DNA of 64,000 nucleotides from assembly GCA_016927185.1 (NCBI GenBank), contig JAFGND010000071.1, positions 62,001 to 126,000 on the forward strand, in the 5' to 3' direction. Numbering within the stretch: position 1 is the stretch's first letter; every line of letters begins with the position of its first letter. This document shows, piece by piece, positions 63,137 to 64,000 of this stretch. The notes beneath the pieces were generated by a model that saw only the letters and a program-made list of their open reading frames with translations, did not search any database and was not told where the DNA came from. Both the position numbers and the translations under genes were made by a program. This stretch comes from Candidatus Coatesiibacteriota bacterium (GTDB taxonomy: Bacteria > JAFGND01).

Positions 63137-64000
63137 TAATACAGATTATCAAGAACAGGATATTCAGGATAAGCAAATACATTGCCAGATTAGAAAAACC
63201 TGTTATCAGGCTCATTGTATATAGAACAACACCAATTGTTGAACCGAGATAATCATAAGTCCATACTATCGCAGTCTTTTCACTGTGATTTTGGGAAACT
63301 GAAATGAAAAGGCTTCCATTAGATATTCCTAGAAGAAATAAAAGTAATCCAATAAGAATTTTACCCCAAATATATTCAGACAAAATATTGCTTATACAAA
63401 AACCAAGCATAAATACCATTAATATCAAAATCATTATTGAAAAGAGATAATTGCTTTTAATTGAAAGTGTTACAAGATTCTTAATCATTCCTCCAGTAAT
63501 CAATCCGAGCATGAAAATTATATATAAACCTGATATATAATAATAGAGTGCTGCATGAAGACTCTGGAATAGTAGAATAAAAATCAATTCATAGGATATG
63601 CAAGCCATTGTAAATAGAGCAATTACATTGAAATCTCTATTTGGATTAAAAGTGATTAGTGAAATTAAAAAAAGTACTAAAAGAAGACAAATCATTAAAT
63701 AATCAAGTATTTTTTTACCAATTAGTTCATGAATAGTATTTTCTATGAAAAGATTATTTTCCCATAAAGTATTCCAGTAAATTGAAGCAAGAAGGACAGT
63801 TACGGGCTTGTTATCCCTGTTTATTTCTCCTTTCTCCATGTTCAATTTGCCAATAAGCTCATTTGTTCTTATATCATTAATATATGCAGATATATTCTCC
63901 CTCATTATATATTCATTATTATCTATTTCTGGATGCCAGTTGGCAACTATTTCTTCTACAGATTGAGAAATCCTGCCATTACCTGCTACGATAAAAATCT
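63120..64000 (-). CDS. C-terminal part of a spermidine-synthase-like membrane protein, 5' end beyond the window
   Basis: The frame is open to the window edge, upstream of the ATG at 63905, so the protein is cut. The visible part begins IFIVAGNGRISQSVEEIVAN. It continues with a helical segment and NRDNKPVTVLLASIYWNTLW, a block like the Asn-Thr-Asp-x-Arg-Pro region after the Rossmann domain in membrane-fused spermidine synthases. Six or seven membrane helices follow (about residues 100-290 of the visible part), ending in Lys-rich IIKKKS. The aminopropyltransferase link is a weak motif match; a plain transporter is possible. Confidence 0.6.
   Translation of the reverse strand, partial: IFIVAGNGRISQSVEEIVANWHPEIDNNEYIMRENISAYINDIRTNELIGKLNMEKGEINRDNKPVTVLLASIYWNTLWENNLFIENTIHELIGKKILDYLMICLLLVLFLISLITFNPNRDFNVIALFTMACISYELIFILLFQSLHAALYYYISGLYIIFMLGLITGGMIKNLVTLSIKSNYLFSIMILILMVFMLGFCISNILSEYIWGKILIGLLLFLLGISNGSLFISVSQNHSEKTAIVWTYDYLGSTIGVVLYTMSLITGFSNLAMYLLILNILFLIICIIKKKS

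Noticed and set aside
1-64000. Mobile elements, CRISPR arrays, prophage or rRNA
   Set aside because: No transposase, integrase, terminal repeats, regularly spaced repeats or rRNA-like stretches were found on reading both strands.

Overview
The window reads as chromosome from an uncultivated, AT-rich, diderm bacterium. Evidence for an outer membrane: a LolC/E-type permease, an LpxL/HtrB-type lipid A acyltransferase, and four predicted beta-barrel proteins with signal peptides and aromatic last residues (F, F, W, Y). MurE carries the DNPR motif, so the peptidoglycan is probably meso-diaminopimelate type. Good Shine-Dalgarno sites precede many genes, and long same-strand runs overlap by a few bases. 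I see no phage, transposon, integrase, rRNA or CRISPR, and I cannot place the organism in a phylum from sequence alone.

Layout: (1) 1-9075, minus strand: gatD, a 1380-residue protein of unknown function, a LolC/E permease, ispE, spoVG, tRNA-Gln(UUG), rplY/ctc and pth (cut by the window edge). The ispE-spoVG-ctc-pth order is also known from Bacillus, where glmU and prs lie between spoVG and ctc; here only tRNA-Gln does. (2) 9251-11914: a large protein with two GlnD/GlnE-like nucleotidyltransferase motifs. (3) 12138-16654, plus strand: a surface-glycan or glycolipid cassette (GT2, radical SAM, GT-C membrane glycosyltransferase, SDR epimerase). (4) 16655-26654, minus strand: a HEAT-repeat membrane protein, then rho, an LpxL-type acyltransferase, a miniature SMC-like ATPase with two small partners, and a Cys-cluster/coiled-coil/TPR protein ending at a strong terminator. 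(5) 26905-30113: tandem porin-like proteins and an unknown protein. (6) 30166-43489: a compact division and cell-wall cluster, mraZ-rsmH-ftsL-ftsI-murE-murF-murD-ftsW-murC-ftsQ-ftsA-ftsZ, with no mraY, murG, murB or ddl. (7) 43676-50489: PilZ, an unknown protein, ispF, a SAM hydroxide adenosyltransferase, a zinc-finger membrane protein, a PHP phosphoesterase, a GT-C protein, a small barrel and dgkA. (8) 50533-58258: a helix-hairpin-helix barrel, an FHA-PrsW membrane protease, a six-PAS hybrid kinase with a degraded catalytic core, and a lipoprotein, probably one operon. (9) 58337-64000: rseC, argF, two SUMF1-domain proteins, a flippase, and the C-terminal part of a spermidine-synthase-like membrane protein.

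The best candidate for an undescribed system is the operon at 20951-24475. It encodes a ~797-residue SMC5/Rad50-like ATPase with very short coiled-coil arms and a CxxC where the hinge should be, a ~203-residue helical partner, and a ~175-residue protein with the tandem winged-helix layout of KITE proteins (ScpB/MukE/Nse3). All are translationally coupled to each other and to the lipid A acyltransferase gene upstream. Second-rank oddities are the archaeal-type GatD beside a bacterial-type tRNA-Gln, the double nucleotidyltransferase, the 1380-residue protein, and a TTGAC box before nearly every transcription unit, which in four genes lies only 34-36 bases from a start codon that has no Shine-Dalgarno site.
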